Shown here one piece after another: positions 24,737 through 32,598 of a stretch of 64,000 nucleotides of DNA. This stretch comes from Bog-159 sp035541265. GTDB taxonomy: Bacteria; Acidobacteriota; Terriglobia; Bryobacterales; Bryobacteraceae. The notes under the pieces are model-generated. The model saw only the letters and a list, made by a program, of their open reading frames with translations, ran no database searches and had not been told where the DNA came from. The stretch covers positions 9,552-73,551 of the forward strand of contig DATKNQ010000141.1 in the NCBI GenBank assembly GCA_035541265.1, in the 5' to 3' direction. Positions within the stretch are counted from its first letter, which is position 1. Every line of letters starts with the position of its first letter. Both the position numbers and the translations under genes were made by a program.

Positions 24737-25564
24737 CTACGCTATCACCAATTTGCGGCGGAGGATCTCCTCGGCGCGCTGCGCGGTTTCCTGGACGAGG
24801 ATGCCCATTTTCGGATGGGTGGGTTCAAGGTCGGGATGAATGCCGGCTTCTGCGAGAGCTTCGGTGGTGGTGGGCCCGATGGAGCCGACCACCACGCGCT
24901 GGAAGGCGGCGCGCACGGCGTCTTCGATGCCCTCGTCGGCGGCCACGCGCAGGAGATGCCCGATCTGAATCGCCGTAGTGAACAGCGCGGCTTGCAGCTC
25001 GCCGGCGGCCAGGCGGCGGGCGGCGTCGCGCAAGGGCCCGGTGTCTTCGGGCAGAACCCACTGGTAGACGCGCACGCTGGTGACTTCGGCGCCGCGGCGG
25101 CGCAGCCCGGCGATCAGCTCGGTGTTGGAGCGGCCGTATTCCTGCACGGCGATGCGGCGCTCGGGACGATTTTCAATGGCCACGAGTAGCTCGCGCCAGG
25201 TGTTGGGCTCGGGCACGCTGACGGCTATCGGCACATCCCAGATGCGCATGACCGCGGCCGGTTTGGGACCGCGCACCACGACGGTGAGGCCGCGCAACGC
25301 TTCGGCCAGACGGCCGGCGGGATAGCGCGCGAAGAGCGTTTGATCGAGCAGGCGCGCGCCCACGCCGGTGAGCAGGATCATCATGTCGAACTCGCCGGCG
25401 AAGAGGCGCTCGGCGAAGCGGAAAGCTTCTTCGTTTTGGGTGAGCGGCGCTTCGCGCATGGATGGCGCGACCACGGGATCGCCACCGTGGCGGCGGATCA
25501 ACTCCGCGATTTCCACCGCGCGGCGGCTTTCGAGTGACAACACTTTCATGCCCGCGAATAACAT
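24737..25564 (-). CDS. hemD: Uroporphyrinogen-III synthase
   Basis: A 275-residue enzyme cyclising hydroxymethylbilane to uroporphyrinogen III, the branch point to heme, siroheme and cobalamin. Family features: KVLSLESRRAVEIAELIRRHGG at the start, ILLTGVGARLL, RRIAVQEYGRSNTELIAGLRRRGAEV in the linker/second domain, and VVVGSIGPTTTEALAEAGI near the end. An ATG at 25549 is an alternative start. Siroheme made through this step would be needed by the DsrAB enzyme inferred at the right end of the window, but no genomic link is visible. Confidence 0.85.
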   Translation of the reverse strand: MLFAGMKVLSLESRRAVEIAELIRRHGGDPVVAPSMREAPLTQNEEAFRFAERLFAGEFDMMILLTGVGARLLDQTLFARYPAGRLAEALRGLTVVVRGPKPAAVMRIWDVPIAVSVPEPNTWRELLVAIENRPERRIAVQEYGRSNTELIAGLRRRGAEVTSVRVYQWVLPEDTGPLRDAARRLAAGELQAALFTTAIQIGHLLRVAADEGIEDAVRAAFQRVVVGSIGPTTTEALAEAGIHPDLEPTHPKMGILVQETAQRAEEILRRKLVIA

Positions 25565-25579
25565 AGTGCGCCCCGAGAC

Positions 25580-26086
25580 TTAGGCCAAAGTCCGGCCGCC
25601 TGCCCGCCGGACCTCCAGTAACAGGATCACACCCTTGGCCAGTTCTTTCAACTGGTCAGCCTGTTCGGGAGTGAGATGGCGCGGCTGGCGATCGAGTACG
25701 CAAAGGGTGCCGAGCGCCAGTCCTTCGGGCGAAAGCAATGGCACGCCGGCGTAGAAGCGCACGCCGGCCGACTCGTGGACCAGCGGATTATTTGCGAAAC
25801 GTTCGTCGGGCAGCGCGTCGTGGGCCACATACAATTCGGACTGGCAGATAGCATGCGCGCAAAACGAAGTTGCCCGCGGCGTCTCACGCAGATCCAGGCC
25901 GGCTCGCGACTTGAACCAGACGCGGTCGCGATCCACGAAGGTCAGCAGGCTGATGGGCGCCTGGCAGACCTGGGCCGCGCGCGCCGTAATTTCATCGAAC
26001 ATCGGCTCGGCGGCGGTGTCGAGTATGTCGTATTGGCGCAACAGGTTGAGGCGCGAGCGCTCGTTCAGCGGAATCGGCGGCTTCAT
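25580..26086 (-). CDS. Single GAF-domain protein
   Basis: A 168-residue protein consisting of one GAF domain. It follows the common pattern NERSRLNLLRQYDILDTAAE, ISLLTFVDRDRVWFKS, ATSFCAHAICQSE, VRFYAGVPLLSPEGLALGTL and CVLDRQPRHLT. Stand-alone GAF proteins bind small ligands such as cyclic nucleotides or sense redox state. No effector domain is fused. The start at 26086 is favoured because GGTGGAGAG lies just upstream; a GTG four codons earlier is possible. Its partner is unknown. Confidence 0.85.
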   Translation of the reverse strand: MKPPIPLNERSRLNLLRQYDILDTAAEPMFDEITARAAQVCQAPISLLTFVDRDRVWFKSRAGLDLRETPRATSFCAHAICQSELYVAHDALPDERFANNPLVHESAGVRFYAGVPLLSPEGLALGTLCVLDRQPRHLTPEQADQLKELAKGVILLLEVRRAGGRTLA

Positions 26087-26265
26087 GGAACTCTCCACCA
26101 GGATTTGACTGTAACAAATTTATAAGCACTACAGTTACCTGTCACCTAAGGTTCCGCCCAGTAGCGCTCTTGTTTGACCGATTCTTTCTGGAAGCCGGCG
26201 CGCCGCAATGTGCTCGCGGCAGAGAGGGAACTACTCCAGTGACTGTAGCGGACAAAGCCGCGGCG

Positions 26266-27555
26266 TCAACTTACCTTCGGGGACGCGGGAGTCTGATGTT
26301 TGAGCTCGACTGTGGGATCAACCATCAGCCAGAGCAGCGAGCCGGCCGCGCAGAGGGCCGCGGCCACCAGGAAGGAGGCGGTCCAACTGAAGGCGTGCGC
26401 AATCAGCGGCGTCAGCGACGCCGTGACGATACCGCCGATCTGGCCGCCCATGTTCATGATGCCGGAGACGGAACCGGCCGAAGCGCCGCCCATATCGGCG
26501 GTCACCGACCAAAAGGAGCTCTGCGAAAGATAGAGCGCACCGGCGCCGCCCGCCAGGACCACGCTGGCCAGGCGCGCGCTCGAGACCTGCGTGCCCAGGG
26601 CGATGAAGATGGCCGCCAGCGCGATGCCGGCTATGGCGACGCCGCAGCGGCCGACGCGTTTGCCGTAGCGGTGCGTGAGCCTGTCGCTGGCGATTCCGCC
26701 AATTGTGGAGCCGACCGCCATGGCGATGAAGGGTAGCATCGAGTAATAAGAGCTGGACTTGAGATCGAGGCCGCGCACGCGGCTCAGGTAGATGAAGAAC
26801 CAAGCGAAGAAAATCCAGGCAGCGTAGCCGTAGGTGAAGTAACTGGCGGCGATGGCCAGCACTTCTTTGCTTTTCAGAATGGTGCTCCAGGGGAGGGCCT
26901 TGCCGATCTCGAGTTCCGCGGGCGGCTCGGGCAATCCGCGCTCGATGAGCGTCATTTCTTCCCTGGTCACCCAGGGATGCTCTTCGGGCCGGTCGCGCGC
27001 GATCCAATACCAGATGGCGCCCGCGCCCAGGCCGATCGCGGCGCTGATCCAGAATGAGGCGCGCCAGCCGTACGTCAGAACGATGTAGGTGACCAGAGGC
27101 GGCGTCACGCCAGCGCCGACTCCCACGCCCGCGAAGATCAGCCCGTTGGCCAGGCCGCGTTCTTCGGTAGGAATCCAGGCGGCAACCAGGCGGTTGGATG
27201 CCGGATACAGCACCGCTTCGCCCGCGCCCAGCGAGAAACGGACGACGAGCAGGATGGCGAGCACGCCTGCCATGCCCGCGGATATTGAAGCGGTCAGCGT
27301 AGTGAAGACTCCCCACCACAGCGTGCCGAACAGCAGGATGCGGCGGGGTCCGAACCGGTCCGCCAGGCGGCCGGCGGGCGCTTGCAGCAGCGCGTATCCC
27401 ACCAGGAAGGCGCTGAAGACCGGACCGAGTTCCAGGTCGGTGATGTGGAACTCCTGCTGAATAAAACGGCCGGCGATGGAAATGTTGACACGGTCGAGAT
27501 ACGAGATGGCACTGATGGTAAACACCCAGAAGATGAGCAGCCAGCGGACGCGCAT
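26266..27555 (-). CDS. MFS transporter, anion:cation symporter (ACS)-like
   Basis: A 429-residue protein with 12 predicted transmembrane helices. The start RWLLIFWVFTISAISYLDRV, then YALLQAPAGRLADRFGPRR (the MFS loop 2-3 motif) and GEAVLYPASNRLVAAWIP, is typical of the ACS family that carries hexuronates, tartrate, phthalate and other organic anions. The start at 27555 has no clear ribosome binding site, but TATGAT lies 9 bases upstream. It is divergent from an SMP-30/gluconolactonase-like gene, which suggests a sugar acid as substrate. That link is inference. Confidence 0.85.
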   Translation of the reverse strand: MRVRWLLIFWVFTISAISYLDRVNISIAGRFIQQEFHITDLELGPVFSAFLVGYALLQAPAGRLADRFGPRRILLFGTLWWGVFTTLTASISAGMAGVLAILLVVRFSLGAGEAVLYPASNRLVAAWIPTEERGLANGLIFAGVGVGAGVTPPLVTYIVLTYGWRASFWISAAIGLGAGAIWYWIARDRPEEHPWVTREEMTLIERGLPEPPAELEIGKALPWSTILKSKEVLAIAASYFTYGYAAWIFFAWFFIYLSRVRGLDLKSSSYYSMLPFIAMAVGSTIGGIASDRLTHRYGKRVGRCGVAIAGIALAAIFIALGTQVSSARLASVVLAGGAGALYLSQSSFWSVTADMGGASAGSVSGIMNMGGQIGGIVTASLTPLIAHAFSWTASFLVAAALCAAGSLLWLMVDPTVELKHQTPASPKVS

Positions 27556-27613
27556 AGAAAGACAATCATACCCGCAGGCAGGGTGCGCATCGCGCTGATG
27601 TACAATCTCTGTT

Positions 27614-28642
27614 GTGAAAAACGTCCTGGCAGTCTCCTCTCTCGCCCTGTTCGCGATGGCCGCGCCGCTGTTCCCGCAGACCGTCAAGAAACTGGACCCC
27701 GCGCTCGACAAGCTGATTCCGGCGGGCGCGAAACTCACGCGCGTGGCCACGGGATTCAACAAGTGGACCGAAGGCCCGGTATGGACGCGCACCAATGCGC
27801 TGCTGTTTGCCGAGATCCCCGGCAACAGCATCATGATCTGGCGGCCGGACCAGAAGGCATCGATCTTCATGCATCCGAGCGCTTACACGGGTTCGGCGCC
27901 GTACGGCGGTCCGGAGCCGGGATCGAACGGAATGACGCTCGATGCGCGCGGCCGGCTGACGGTGGCGGGGCATGCGCGGCGGAATGTGTGGCGGCTCGAG
28001 AAACTGGATCCCAAGGCGACCATCACGGTGCTGGCGGATCAGTACGACGGGAAGAAGCTGAACAGCCCGAACGATCTGGTGTACAAGTCGGACGGGTCGC
28101 TGTATTTCACCGATCCGCCGTATGGACTGCCCACGCAGGGCGATTCGGACCCGGCGAAGGAGCTTAAGGTGAATGGCGTTTACCGGGTTTTGGGGGCGCT
28201 CGATCAGAAACCGGGCGCGCCGCCGGATCACGCGAAGATCCAGCTTCTGATCAGGGACCTGCCGCGGCCGAACGGGATCGCGTTTTCGCCGGACGAGAAA
28301 TTTCTGTACGTGAATAATTCCGAGCCGAAGAAGATCTGGATGAAATACACGGTGCAGCCGGACGGGACCGTGACGAACGGCACGCTGATCTGCGACGCCA
28401 CCAGCGATCCGGCGGTGGGAGCGCCGGATGGGATGAAGGTCGATCGCGACGGCAACATCTATAGCGCCGGTCCGGGCGGCGTCTGGATCTTGTCACCCGC
28501 GGGGAAGCATCTGGGGACCATCGTGGTGCCGGAGCGGGTCGGGAATCTGGCTTGGGGCGGTCGGTCGGGCAAGACGTTGTATATCACGGCGAGCACCAGC
28601 GTGTATGCGATGGATGTGACCTTGGGCGGCGTGAAGCCTTAG
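27614..28642 (+). CDS. SMP-30/gluconolactonase-like secreted protein
   Basis: A 342-residue beta-propeller hydrolase with an N-terminal signal peptide. Family motifs: TEGPVWTRTNALLFAEIPGN, GPEPGSNGMTLDARGRL, LNSPNDLVYKSDGSLYFTDPPYG (metal-binding Asn and Asp), and PNGIAFSPDEKFLYVNNSEP. These proteins hydrolyse sugar lactones in a Ca- or Zn-dependent way. The GTG start has TACAAT at 27601-27606, only 7 bases upstream. It is divergent from the MFS transporter across 58 bases, and the two may form a sugar-acid uptake and processing pair. Confidence 0.86.
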   Translation: MKNVLAVSSLALFAMAAPLFPQTVKKLDPALDKLIPAGAKLTRVATGFNKWTEGPVWTRTNALLFAEIPGNSIMIWRPDQKASIFMHPSAYTGSAPYGGPEPGSNGMTLDARGRLTVAGHARRNVWRLEKLDPKATITVLADQYDGKKLNSPNDLVYKSDGSLYFTDPPYGLPTQGDSDPAKELKVNGVYRVLGALDQKPGAPPDHAKIQLLIRDLPRPNGIAFSPDEKFLYVNNSEPKKIWMKYTVQPDGTVTNGTLICDATSDPAVGAPDGMKVDRDGNIYSAGPGGVWILSPAGKHLGTIVVPERVGNLAWGGRSGKTLYITASTSVYAMDVTLGGVKP

Positions 28643-28651
28643 TTTTGAAGG

Positions 28652-28690
28652 GGCGGCCTGCGAGGCCGCCGCGGGCCGGGGGCCCGGCCC
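28652..28690 (+). other. Two tandem GC-rich hairpins
   Basis: GGCGGCCT and AGGCCGCC (28652-28670) form an 8-bp stem with a 3-base loop. GGGCCGGG and CCCGGCCC (28673-28690) form a second. They follow the SMP-30-like gene and precede the TauE-like gene. No T-tract follows on either strand, so they are not canonical terminators; factor-dependent termination or mRNA protection are options. Confidence 0.5.
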
Positions 28691-28716
28691 ACCATTCCGG
28701 CTACAATTGCAGAATC

Positions 28717-29079
28717 ATGGCCTACTTGCCCCTCATCGCGATTGGTTTAGGCGCCGGTGTGCTCGCCGGCATGTTTGGTATCGGCGGCGGATTGGTGATT
28801 GTGCCTGCTTTGCTTTATTTCATGAAGCTCAATGAAGTGGACGCCATCGGCACGTCGCTGGCTGCGCTGATTCCGCCGGTGGGGCTGCTGGGCGCGCTCG
28901 AATACTACCACAACGGCCACATGAATCTGAAATACGCCCTGATTATCGCGGCCGGTTTGTTTGCGGGTTCTTACTTTGGCGCGCGGATTATTCTGTCACT
29001 GCCGCCCATCATGATCCGGCGGATTTACGCCGTTTTCCTGGTAATTGTGGCGGCACGCATGCTGCTATCGAGTAAGTAA
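28717..29079 (+). CDS. Half-length TauE/SafE-type membrane protein
   Basis: A 120-residue, four-helix membrane protein. It contains IGLGAGVLAGMFGIGGGLVI, GTSLAALIPPVGLLGALEYY and the closing IRRIYAVFLVIVAARMLLSS, one repeat of the TauE/SafE (DUF81) family. Full-length members have two such halves, so this one would act as a homodimer. Family members export sulfite or organosulfur anions, or are uncharacterised. TACAAT at 28702-28707 sits 9 bases before the ATG. It ends directly against the convergent gene at 29080. Confidence 0.83.
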   Translation: MAYLPLIAIGLGAGVLAGMFGIGGGLVIVPALLYFMKLNEVDAIGTSLAALIPPVGLLGALEYYHNGHMNLKYALIIAAGLFAGSYFGARIILSLPPIMIRRIYAVFLVIVAARMLLSSK

Positions 29080-29544
29080 TCAACGCAACAGGCGGTTGCC
29101 GTTGGCGGTCTGACCCACGCTCACTACATCGACAAACGAGGTGAGGCTGCGCGCGGCCTTGTCGACGTCCTCGCCTTCCTGCAGCACGATCTCGTGCTCG
29201 ATCCAGTTGGAAAGCGGGATATTGCGGAAGAAGATGCGCTCCTGCAGAACCAGGGCCTTGCGATTCTGGAACAGCAGCTTGTTATCGCGCACGTAATGGC
29301 GCTGCTCGACGTGCACGTCGCCCAAGAAATCGTCGAGGGCTTCGCGGCGGGCGGCTTCCTTGGCGCCGCGCAGAGCCTGTTCGAGCGAATGCTTCTCGGC
29401 TTCCAGCGCGCCGCGGGCTTGGGCCATGGCTTCGCGCTCGCGGGCCAACGCGACTTCCATGCGGGACTGCATGACGTAGAAGGCCAGCAAGCCGGAGCCG
29501 ACCGCCACGAAGCCCGGCAGCAATATCCACAGAATCGCGTCCAT
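29080..29544 (-). CDS. Single-pass membrane protein with coiled coil
   Basis: A 154-residue protein, not recognised. One transmembrane helix (about residues 4-24) is followed by a charged coiled coil of about 50 residues. Then comes a small domain with VEQRHYVRDNKLLFQNRKAL and VLQERIFFRNIPLSNWIEHE, strongly conserved-looking aromatic and basic positions. Proteins of this shape are frequent in Acidobacteriota genomes without assigned roles. Stop codons of this gene and the convergent TauE-like gene are adjacent (29079/29080). Confidence 0.65.
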   Translation of the reverse strand: MDAILWILLPGFVAVGSGLLAFYVMQSRMEVALAREREAMAQARGALEAEKHSLEQALRGAKEAARREALDDFLGDVHVEQRHYVRDNKLLFQNRKALVLQERIFFRNIPLSNWIEHEIVLQEGEDVDKAARSLTSFVDVVSVGQTANGNRLLR

Positions 29545-29589
29545 CGCCTACATGATAGCCGAAACCGTTGCCCGGCGCTTGTTTCTTCT

Positions 29590-30432
29590 TTATTCCTGTT
29601 GACTTCCGTCAATCTTTTGCCCGGCCAACAGATATTTCAGGAGGCCTAACTGGAGGGAACCGAGGGCGCCAAATATGGCTCCGATCTGGGCCCACAGGCC
29701 GCTGAAGAATCCGCCGTATTTCCCGATGAAGGCGATGGTGCCCTGGCGGCGGTCGGCCTGGCGCAGCGTAGACTCCGCCTCGCGGCCCGTGTGCCGCGCG
29801 CGGGCCTGCGGCGCCACAAGGATCTTCTTGCCGGCGCGGCGGATCTGGAAGCACAGGTCGGCGTCGCTGCCGAACTGGCCGTAGCGCTCGTCGATCTGGC
29901 GGATCGCGGTGTACAGGAAGCGGCGCATCATGAGGGCCGCACCGCGCGGAAAATCGACCGGCATTGGTTCGGTTGCAGGCTCCGCGGGCCGCCAGGTATC
30001 GTCGGGCGGAAAGTGGCCCAACTGGGGCGCCGGCCGGCCTTCGGCGTCCACTAACAATGGACAGGCCGCGCCCACCTCGGGCTGCTGGTCGAGCAATTCG
30101 GTCAGGATGCGCAGAGTCTCGGGGAAGACTTCGGTATCTTCGTGCTGGAAAAATACATACTCGCCTTCTGAGCCGCGGATGCCCAGGTTGAGCGCTTTGG
30201 TCAGCCCGAAGTTGCGCGGGATACGAATGAAGCGGGTGCGCGGATACTCGCTTTCGAGTTGAGCGCTGCCGTCGGTCGAGCCGTTGTCGACCACTACGAT
30301 GTCGATCGTCTCGCGGGCTTCGGAACGCTCCAACGCCTCAATGGCGCGCCGCAGCAGAGGTTGTCGATTGTAAGAAACGACCAGCGCCGACACCTTCGGC
30401 GGTTTCGGCGCCTGGCCGGAAGATTCTGGCAC
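29590..30432 (-). CDS. Family 2 glycosyltransferase
   Basis: A 280-residue GT2 enzyme. Motifs: VSALVVSYNRQPLLRRAIEAL, DIVVVDNGSTDGSAQL, GLTKALNLGIRGSEGEYVFF and FQHEDTEV as the DxD region, with RQIDERYGQFGSDADLCFQI and a basic motif typical of rhamnosyl-type transferases. A C-terminal hydrophobic segment (about residues 248-268) may attach it to the membrane. The start is GTG. It stands alone, away from the 2.6-7.7 kb cluster. Sugar specificity is unknown. Confidence 0.85.
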   Translation of the reverse strand: MPESSGQAPKPPKVSALVVSYNRQPLLRRAIEALERSEARETIDIVVVDNGSTDGSAQLESEYPRTRFIRIPRNFGLTKALNLGIRGSEGEYVFFQHEDTEVFPETLRILTELLDQQPEVGAACPLLVDAEGRPAPQLGHFPPDDTWRPAEPATEPMPVDFPRGAALMMRRFLYTAIRQIDERYGQFGSDADLCFQIRRAGKKILVAPQARARHTGREAESTLRQADRRQGTIAFIGKYGGFFSGLWAQIGAIFGALGSLQLGLLKYLLAGQKIDGSQQE

Positions 30433-30517
30433 TTTCCGCAGCTTAACACGTGCTATCGCTTCCGGAGCGTGAATCTACTCCGATGGTGCCGCATCACATG
30501 CGTGTTGGAGAAACAGC

Positions 30518-31021
30518 ATGTCATTAAGCCAATCCGTATTACCCGAATTCGACCGCGAGATGTCGAGCACCCGCAAGACTCTCGAACGCCTGCCGGACGA
30601 CAAGTTCGGCTGGAAACCGCACGAGAAATCGATGCCACTGGGGCGCCTGGGCTCCCATCTGGCGGAACTGTGCGGGTGGATCAAGACCACGCTCGAGACC
30701 GAATCGCTCGATTTCATGCCGCCGGGCGCTCCGCCCTATCAGCCCGTCACGGCGCCGTCACGAGCCGCGGTACTGGAGATGTTCGATCAGAACGTGGCGG
30801 ACGCGCGGGCCGCGATTTCGGCTGCCAGCGACGAGCAATGGCTGGTCCCGTGGAGCCTGCTGGCCGGCGGGAAAACGATCTTCACCATGCCCCGCATCGC
30901 GGTACTGCGCGGCATGGTGATGAATCACGTGATCCACCATCGCGGCCAACTGACTGTTTATTTACGATTGAATGACATTCCGGTGCCGGCGCTGTACGGG
31001 CCATCGGCGGATGAAAGCTGA
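30518..31021 (+). CDS. DinB-family protein
   Basis: A 167-residue four-helix-bundle protein. It has the DinB/YfiT pattern: an early helix with EFDREMSSTRKTLERLPDDK, PMPLGRLGSHLAELCGW-type motif with its first His, and the final VMNHVIHHRGQLTVYLRLND with the HxxxH-like metal ligands. These metalloproteins are thiol transferases or unknown stress proteins. GGAGAAA precedes the ATG. No operon partner is visible. Confidence 0.87.
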   Translation: MSLSQSVLPEFDREMSSTRKTLERLPDDKFGWKPHEKSMPLGRLGSHLAELCGWIKTTLETESLDFMPPGAPPYQPVTAPSRAAVLEMFDQNVADARAAISAASDEQWLVPWSLLAGGKTIFTMPRIAVLRGMVMNHVIHHRGQLTVYLRLNDIPVPALYGPSADES

Positions 31022-31029
31022 CCGGCGCT

Positions 31030-31058
31030 TTTACAAATTTCTCACATATGCATAACCT
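31030..31058 (+). promoter_or_regulatory. Possible promoter of the secreted protein at 31092
   Basis: TTTACA (31030-31035) and TAACCT (31053-31058) are 17 bases apart. The -35 is a good match, the -10 only moderate. Transcription would start just inside the hairpin at 31060-31078. Confidence 0.35.
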
Positions 31059-31059
31059 G

Positions 31060-31078
31060 CCCGGAGGCGATCTCCGGG
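31060..31078 (+). promoter_or_regulatory. 5' UTR hairpin before the secreted protein gene
   Basis: CCCGGAG and CTCCGGG form a perfect 7-bp stem with the loop GCGAT, 13 bases before the ATG at 31092. It lies at the likely 5' end of the message and could stabilise it or tune access of ribosomes. Confidence 0.45.
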
Positions 31079-31091
31079 TAGGTTGATCTCC

Positions 31092-32213
31092 ATGCGCATA
31101 CTTTTGCTCCCCACTGCAATGTTGTTCTCGGCGTTTGCCGCCTTCGCCCAGACTGGTCCCGGACCGGTCGTGGTCCACACAAAGTTCGGCGGCCAGATTT
31201 TCGGCTTCGATATCGATCAGAACGGCACCGAGGGTGTGCTGAGCGAATCGAAGACGTTGGTCAACGGCACGATCCTGGCTGCTGTTGAGACTTTCGATCA
31301 GACCACGGGCGAAATTCTCGACGTAGTGGCGTCCACCGATACGCAAGACGACTTCGTGACCATGGGTGTAGTTGGCAATAGCGTGGGATTGGTGGAGCAC
31401 GAGCATGTGACGGGCATTTACGTTTCCTCGCGCACATTCAAGACGATCAATCCGCTGAGCGCCAACAAGCTGACGGGTACCTGGACGCCGCCGATCGGGC
31501 CGCAGAATATCATCATGCCGGGCGGAGTGAGTCGCAACCAGGGAGTGCCGAAGGTGGCCGTGTTCGCCTATGACAATAGCGGCAACTTCATGCCTCTGGT
31601 GTTCTCCGCGAACGTGGCGGCGAATACCTTCGGGCCGGTGGTGGCGATCACCGATTCACTCGATTTCGGCAGCGTGCCGCCGCCGATCGCCTACAACAGC
31701 AAAACCAACCAGGCGTTTCTGGGTGGCGGGGACGGATGCTTCGGCTGCTTTCCGGTGATCGGCGTGGCAAATCTCACGCCGGGCAGCTTCACCTCGTTTA
31801 GGGGCATCGGCTTCGGCTTCGTCAACGGCATTGCCGTGGACCCGGCGGACGACATCCTGTGCACAGACACGGAGGATGACGCGGGCGTGGAGTTCTACGA
31901 TCTGGCGACGCATACCGCATCTAAAGTAACCCTGCCGGGATCGGGGGGCCAGCAGATTTTCAGCGGCGCGGACGTGGAGTTCGATAGCGTGAATAACCTG
32001 TTCCTGGTGGCGCAGCCGGTTTCCAGTTCTTCCGCAAGCGGTAGCACGATCTATGTGTACGACACGAAGGGCAACGTGCAGGAGACGCTTAACGGGTTCA
32101 CTTTTTCGAATGCCTCCACGGTGGTGGCGATGCACATCGCGCTCCATCCCGCCAATCGTAGCGGGTACGTGGATGGTCCGGGAACGGGCGAGCTGCAGTC
32201 GTTCACTTACTAA
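31092..32213 (+). CDS. Secreted beta-propeller-like protein of unknown function
   Basis: A 373-residue protein with a clear signal peptide (cleavage near AAFAQTG, about residue 20). The rest is rich in beta strands and small residues, with repeating blades such as VVHTKFGGQIFGFDIDQN, IAYNSKTNQAFLGGGDGC and FVNGIAVDPADDILCTDTED. The pattern suggests an NHL- or YVTN-like propeller of secreted type. Cys pairs (GDGCFGCF) could be oxidised outside the cell. The ATG at 31092 is favoured over a TTG at 31083. Substrate or partner is unknown. Confidence 0.65.
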   Translation: MRILLLPTAMLFSAFAAFAQTGPGPVVVHTKFGGQIFGFDIDQNGTEGVLSESKTLVNGTILAAVETFDQTTGEILDVVASTDTQDDFVTMGVVGNSVGLVEHEHVTGIYVSSRTFKTINPLSANKLTGTWTPPIGPQNIIMPGGVSRNQGVPKVAVFAYDNSGNFMPLVFSANVAANTFGPVVAITDSLDFGSVPPPIAYNSKTNQAFLGGGDGCFGCFPVIGVANLTPGSFTSFRGIGFGFVNGIAVDPADDILCTDTEDDAGVEFYDLATHTASKVTLPGSGGQQIFSGADVEFDSVNNLFLVAQPVSSSSASGSTIYVYDTKGNVQETLNGFTFSNASTVVAMHIALHPANRSGYVDGPGTGELQSFTY

Positions 32214-32383
32214 GGCGGCGGATCGCCCGCACATATACCGGAATTGGCACCAGGATCGGTCGGGCGAACCGGGAGTCAGCCCGGATAACAGGCCTCTATA
32301 ACCGCCGGGACGATGAAGTCTCGCCTAACGGTTGCAAAGTATTGCATGATTAAAGGCCGTCTGCAGCGACGCCGAATTCTTAG

Positions 32384-32581
32384 TCACCACCAAGTTACGG
32401 GGTAACAGTTAGATTTGCCGGAGGCTTCGAAGAACGGTATGTTGTTTCGCAGCCACTCCCATGAGGACTTGTCGTCAATATAGTTGACGGTGCGCTCCGC
32501 GTCGTTGCGATTGAAGGCCTGGATGTAGTGCCGGAAGGACTCCGGATTAAGCACGGCGGCGCCCTCGTGCCTTGGGTTACC
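32384..32581 (-). pseudogene. Fragment of an MGH1-like glycoside hydrolase gene
   Basis: A 65-codon minus-strand frame has no start codon yet encodes a protein-like segment: LNPESFRHYIQAFNRNDAER, then SSWEWLRNNIPFFEASGK, ending at a TGA after VTWW. The spacing of the FRHYI-AFN and WEWL-NIP-FE motifs resembles the N-terminal part of MGH1-like (mannosylglycerate-hydrolase-type) glycoside hydrolases. Both ends of the domain are missing, so this is a decayed relic. It abuts the GH127 gene on the other strand. The rest of the 32214-32598 gap shows nothing else. Confidence 0.45.
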
Positions 32582-32598
32582 TTAAGGAATGAACTGAC

